Shown piece by piece: positions 33,981-37,029 of a stretch of DNA of 37,029 nucleotides. The translations under genes were made by a program, and so were the position numbers. The notes under the pieces were generated by a model. The model saw nothing but the letters and a program-made list of their open reading frames with translations, was not told where the DNA came from and ran no database searches. Position 1 is the first letter of the stretch. Every line of letters begins with the position of its first letter. Where the stretch lies: NCBI GenBank assembly GCA_021736945.1, contig JAIPEX010000014.1:1-37029 (forward strand). The letters are read 5' to 3'. The DNA is from Halanaerobiales bacterium. Lineage in GTDB: Bacteria; Bacillota; Halanaerobiia; Halanaerobiales; M55B127.

Positions 33981-34748
33981 ATGGTAGAAGTAGAAAATTT
34001 AAGTTTTTCTTATGAAAATACTAAAGCAATCAAGGATATAAACTTTAAAATTCAAAGGCAAGAATTTGCCTGTTTACTGGGTGCTAATGGTTCTGGTAAA
34101 ACAACTATATTGAAATGTTTAAATGGAGTTTTACAAAAGGACAAAGGAAAAATTAAAATAGATAATACGGATTTAGATGACTTAAATCAAAGAGAAGTTG
34201 CGCAATTTATTAGTATGGTACCTCAGGAGCATTCTGTTGTATTTTCTTATCAGGTTCTAGATGTTGTTACAATGGGAGTAACTCCTTATTTAGGTTTTGG
34301 GAAGATGCCTTCCAGTGAAGATTTTGATAAGGCGATGTCCATTTTAGAAAAACTTGATATTGAGTATTTGGCCAATAGACAATATAATCAGTTAAGTGGT
34401 GGAGAAAAACAATTAGTTTTAATAGCTAGGGCCTTAATGCAAGATACTGGTTATCTGATTATGGATGAGCCTACCTCACATTTGGATTTTAAAAATAAAA
34501 ATCTTTTAATGAGAGAGATAAGAAAGTTAACTCAAAACAGTAATACAGGTGTAATCATGGCCTTGCATGACCCAAACTTAGCTATGAAATACTGTGACAA
34601 AGTCATAATAGTAAAGGACGGTAATATCATGGCTGACGGGGATACAAAGCAAATTATGACAGGTGCTAATCTTGGTCAAGCTTATGATATTGATATAAAA
34701 ATTAATGAAAAAGCAAGAGGAATTGAGATAGCCCTTCCCGAAATATAA
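33981..34748 (+). CDS. ABC transporter ATPase (FecE/MolC-like)
   Basis: ATP-binding subunit of 255 residues. Walker A is GANGSGKTT, the signature is LSGGEKQLV, Walker B is YLIMDEPTSHLD, and the switch histidine is in MALHDPN. Its pattern is of the FecCDE/BtuD group and it would pair with the preceding binding protein. I start it at the ATG at 33981 behind AAGGTGA; the TTG at 33966 lacks support. The membrane permease (FecCD/MolB) normally between the two is missing. The gap is only 25 bases. The 3' end lies inside a terminator hairpin. Confidence 0.9.
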   Translation: MVEVENLSFSYENTKAIKDINFKIQRQEFACLLGANGSGKTTILKCLNGVLQKDKGKIKIDNTDLDDLNQREVAQFISMVPQEHSVVFSYQVLDVVTMGVTPYLGFGKMPSSEDFDKAMSILEKLDIEYLANRQYNQLSGGEKQLVLIARALMQDTGYLIMDEPTSHLDFKNKNLLMREIRKLTQNSNTGVIMALHDPNLAMKYCDKVIIVKDGNIMADGDTKQIMTGANLGQAYDIDIKINEKARGIEIALPEI

Positions 34749-34772
34749 TATTAATGGGAAGGGAGTTTTTTT
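34732..34772 (+). terminator. Terminator overlapping the azlC ribosome binding site
   Basis: CCCTTCCC (34732-34739) pairs with GGGAAGGG (34756-34763) around a 16-base loop, then AG and seven T. The left arm lies in the last codons of the ATPase gene; the right arm contains the AAGGGAG ribosome binding site of azlC, and the T-run abuts its TTG start. It should end the importer transcript and may also control azlC translation. Confidence 0.82.
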
Positions 34773-34775
34773 ATT

Positions 34776-35456
34776 TTGGAATATAAAAATACTATTGTTT
34801 CTGGATTCAAAAAATCAATACCGGTTATTATAGGTTATATTCCTATTGGAATTAGCTATGGAATCTTGGCTTTAAATACTGACCTATCCCCATATGTAAT
34901 TATAGGTATGTCAGCATTTGTATTTGCAGGTTCCTCTCAATTAATTGCGGTAAATATGTTAACAGCACAAGCGGCTATTATACCAATTATTATGACCACA
35001 TTTCTAGTAAATTTAAGACATATATTGATGAGTGCTTCTTTAAGTTTACATTTTAAAAAAACCCCCTCAAGATTACTTCCTTTAATTGGGTTTGTAATTA
35101 CTGATGAATCATTTGCAATTGGCAATACACTTTTAAAAGAAAGAGAAAATAAGGGTTTGTTTTTCCTTTCGATGGGGCTTAGTGCTTATCTAGGATGGGT
35201 ACTTAGTTCCTTGGTTGGTGTTTTAATAGGTCGGTACATATTAAATTTCGAAATTCCTGTAATTGATTTTGTTTTACCTGCGATGTTTATAATATTGCTT
35301 ATTATGCAGATTCGCGATAAAATGGATGTAGTGGTTTCAGTTTTAGCTGCTATTTTATCTATAATTTTCTTTTTCATATTTCCTGGAAATTGGAATATAA
35401 TAATAGCGACACTTACTGCAGCAGTTATAGGGGTGATAGTAGAAAATGCAGTCTAA
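34776..35456 (+). CDS. azlC: AzlC branched-chain amino acid exporter subunit
   Basis: Membrane protein of 226 residues and the large subunit of the AzlCD exporter of branched-chain amino acids (and toxic analogues). The N-terminal SIPVIIGYIPIGISYGILAL, SAFVFAGSSQLIAVNML, and NLRHILMSASLS are AzlC signatures; about seven membrane segments are visible. The start is TTG, 10 bases after AAGGGAG that lies inside the terminator hairpin. The azlD gene overlaps its stop by 11 bases. No evident connection to the molybdenum genes exists other than read-through. Confidence 0.93.
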   Translation: MEYKNTIVSGFKKSIPVIIGYIPIGISYGILALNTDLSPYVIIGMSAFVFAGSSQLIAVNMLTAQAAIIPIIMTTFLVNLRHILMSASLSLHFKKTPSRLLPLIGFVITDESFAIGNTLLKERENKGLFFLSMGLSAYLGWVLSSLVGVLIGRYILNFEIPVIDFVLPAMFIILLIMQIRDKMDVVVSVLAAILSIIFFFIFPGNWNIIIATLTAAVIGVIVENAV

Positions 35457-35763
35457 ATATATATTTATGATTTTAGGTATGACATTGGTTACTTATATAC
35501 CCAGAATGCTGCCCGTAACTTTATTATCTAAAGTAAAATTACCCGATACAATAGTAAGTATTTTGAAATATGTTGGTCCTGCGATTTTAGCTTCATTATT
35601 AGCGCCCGCTTTATTTATAACTGATGGTTCACTTAACATTTCCTTATCTAATAATTATTTATTGGCGGCAATTCCTACCTTTTTCACAGCTTATTTTTCA
35701 AGAAGTATTTTCACAACAGTATTTTTAGGTATGTTTTATTTATATATTCTAACATTAATTTAA
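35446..35763 (+). CDS. azlD: AzlD branched-chain amino acid exporter subunit
   Basis: Small membrane protein of 105 residues with about four helices, the partner of AzlC. MILGMTLVTYIPRMLPVTLL is the family N-terminal motif, and VKLPDTIVSILKYVGPAILASLLAPALF the next. The ATG lies within the end of azlC, 10 bases after GGGGTG, so the two are translated together. The threonine aldolase gene starts 14 bases after its stop and may share its transcript. Confidence 0.93.
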   Translation: MQSKYIFMILGMTLVTYIPRMLPVTLLSKVKLPDTIVSILKYVGPAILASLLAPALFITDGSLNISLSNNYLLAAIPTFFTAYFSRSIFTTVFLGMFYLYILTLI

Positions 35764-35777
35764 AACGAGGTGAAATT

Positions 35778-36803
35778 ATGGAAATTAAAATTGATTTATT
35801 TAGTGATACGGGAACAAGACCTTCTGATGAAATGCGAGAGTTTATGGCAAAAGCAGAGGTTGGGGATGAACAATTATTCGAAGACCCCAGTGTTAACAAA
35901 CTAACTGAAATGGCGGCAGATATTTTAGGCAAAGAGGAAGCCATTTATTTACCTTCCGGCTTAATGGCAAATCAAATATCATTTGCTGTTCACTGTAATC
36001 CAGGAGATGAAATAATTATGGATGAAAGTGCTCATCCAATTCATTATGAAGGTGGAGCTACTGCTATAATTAGTGGGGCTTCAATAAGATCTGTTGAAGG
36101 TAAAAGAGGAATTTTTAATTTAGAACAGTTTGAAAAAGCCGTAAGGACTAAAGATTATCATGATCCTCAAAGTAAGCTGTTGTCAATTGAGCAGACTTCC
36201 AATTTGGGAGGGGGGACAATTTGGTCCTTAGAGCAAATAGAAGAGCTTACAGATAAAGCTCATGAGTTGGGTTTAAAAACCCATATGGATGGGGCTAGGC
36301 TATTTAATGCAGTAGCCGCTACAGAAATTAGTGCTCAAAGATATGCTGCTAATTTTGATTCGGTATGGTTTGATTTAAGTAAAGGATTAGGAGCTCCTGT
36401 AGGTTCAGTATTGGCAGGTTCTAAACAGTTTATAAATGAAGCTAGATATTGGAAACAGAGATTAGGTGGAGCAATGAGACAAGCTGGTATTATTGCTGCT
36501 GGTGGTATTTATGCCCTCAAAAATAATCTTGAAAGGCTTAAAACCGATAATGACAACGCAAAACTTTTAGCTGAAGAACTGGCAAAGATTCCGGCTGTTG
36601 AGATTGATCCTTCTACTGTTGAAACTAATATTGTAATATTTAAAATAAAAGGAGAAGAATCAGCAGAAATTGCAGAGAAATTATTAGAGGATGGATTGAG
36701 AGTAAGTGTTTTACATGATAAAATTAGGGCAGTTACCCACCTAGATGTTAAAAAAGAAGAGATATTTCAGGCTATAGATATATTTAAAAAACACCTGACA
36801 TAA
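35778..36803 (+). CDS. ltaE: Low-specificity L-threonine aldolase-like PLP enzyme
   Basis: PLP fold-type-I enzyme of 341 residues. The PLP lysine K202 lies in FDLSKGLGAPVGSVL, D171 in THMDGARLFNA contacts the cofactor, and FSDTGTRPSDEMREFM is the N-terminal signature. The reaction is probably cleavage of threonine or allo-threonine to glycine and acetaldehyde. Glycine release would suit a purine- or amino-acid-fermenting anaerobe, but the aldolase is near azlCD and is separated from the purine genes. ACGAGGTG precedes the ATG. Confidence 0.92.
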   Translation: MEIKIDLFSDTGTRPSDEMREFMAKAEVGDEQLFEDPSVNKLTEMAADILGKEEAIYLPSGLMANQISFAVHCNPGDEIIMDESAHPIHYEGGATAIISGASIRSVEGKRGIFNLEQFEKAVRTKDYHDPQSKLLSIEQTSNLGGGTIWSLEQIEELTDKAHELGLKTHMDGARLFNAVAATEISAQRYAANFDSVWFDLSKGLGAPVGSVLAGSKQFINEARYWKQRLGGAMRQAGIIAAGGIYALKNNLERLKTDNDNAKLLAEELAKIPAVEIDPSTVETNIVIFKIKGEESAEIAEKLLEDGLRVSVLHDKIRAVTHLDVKKEEIFQAIDIFKKHLT

Positions 36804-36933
36804 CAGGACTTTCATAAATATTGTGAAAATTTACAAAATAACAACATAAAATCTGACATTTGTACCAATGAAAATTTCTACAAAAATGTGATATGCTGAA
36901 ATGTATAATTAAATGCACGTAGTATAAAAAAAA

Positions 36934-37007
36934 TAGACACATCCCGGTAACCTCCTTTATAATGTTAGTAACTAGCCAAACAAAACAAGGAGGCACCGAC
37001 ATGTGTC
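36934..37007 (+). promoter_or_regulatory. Promoter within a hairpin that sequesters a start site
   Basis: GACACAT, CGGT and CCTCC (36936-36955) pair in order with GGAGG, ACCG and ATGTGTC (36989-37007), giving an interrupted stem that covers the GGAGG ribosome binding site and the ATG at 37001. Inside the left arm lies a -35 (TAGACA, 36934-36939), and 18 bases later a perfect -10 (TATAAT, 36958-36963). Transcripts from this promoter would start beyond the left arm and stay open; read-through RNA would fold shut. Confidence 0.6.
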
Positions 37008-37029
37008 AAAATAATTATAACACAACTGG
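37001..37029 (+). CDS. Start of a gene cut by the window edge, possibly a transposase
   Basis: Only ten codons are visible (MCQNNYNTTG...). AAGGAGG lies 7 bases upstream with a good start. The family cannot be named from this fragment. The promoter-in-hairpin arrangement is known from insertion sequences, which use it to prevent expression by read-through, so a transposase is the leading guess. A host gene with a structured leader is the alternative. Confidence 0.45.

Noticed and set aside
36821-36836. Rex-operator-like TTGTGAAAATTTACAA
   Set aside because: The two half-sites have a 2-base spacer and a mismatch, while the Rex consensus has 4. It is also over 150 bases from the next gene start, whose promoter is elsewhere.

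Overview
The window is about 37 kb of AT-rich DNA with every convincing gene on the + strand. It looks like a low-GC anaerobic Firmicute. The first third has the Firmicutes housekeeping order tmk-darA-holB-ricT-yabA-yabB-rsmI-metG-rex-yycJ-rlmH, and the rest is an anaerobic purine/molybdenum-hydroxylase region. The solute-binding protein at 32951 and the secreted protein at 10128 have signal peptides without a lipobox cysteine. That would suit a diderm Firmicute such as the Halanaerobiales, but this assignment is inference.

Layout. (1) 45-8917: nucleotide, DNA-replication, rRNA/tRNA-modification and translation genes, closed by a clear terminator at 8937-8962. (2) 9157-10995: a dCMP deaminase, an OsmC-type protein and an unrecognised secreted protein, closed by a second terminator. 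(3) 11034-16711: two PLP fold-type-II enzymes (a TrpB-like protein and a threonine-synthase-like protein), an XRE-cupin regulator, a YgeY-type M20 hydrolase and a YgeW-type carbamoyltransferase. Two near-identical operator-like repeats flank a TATAAT box in front of this group. (4) 16883-31900: a long purine operon. It holds a three-subunit xanthine dehydrogenase (Mo, FAD, 2Fe-2S), an 8-oxoguanine-deaminase-like protein, SsnA, and a second four-subunit molybdenum hydroxylase whose Mo subunit is split in two as in Eubacterium barkeri nicotinate dehydrogenase. It continues with a THEP1-like NTPase, a PreA/dihydroorotate-dehydrogenase-like flavoprotein with two 4Fe-4S motifs, adenine deaminase and an AzgA-type purine permease, and ends at a terminator. 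(5) 31922-34748: a MocA-type cofactor cytidylyltransferase, a short ModE-type regulator, and a binding protein plus ATPase of a FecB/MolBCA-type ABC importer with no permease gene. A perfect ModE-like palindrome lies before the importer. (6) 34732-36803: a terminator that overlaps the azlC ribosome binding site, then azlCD and a threonine aldolase. (7) 36804-37029: the start of a gene truncated by the window edge, with a hairpin covering its ribosome binding site and start codon, possibly a transposase.

Together, regions 3-5 read as one purine-scavenging and purine-fermenting system. The permease imports purines, and deaminases convert adenine and 8-oxoguanine. Two Mo (probably selenium-dependent) hydroxylases oxidise the ring. 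The PreA-like flavoprotein may reduce an intermediate. The YgeW/YgeY/PLP set would process ring-opened nitrogen compounds, while the last block supplies and finishes the molybdenum cofactor. Clear gaps relative to the E. coli ygeW-ygfM type cluster are YgeX, HyuA, carbamate kinase, YgfK and the selenium-donor genes.
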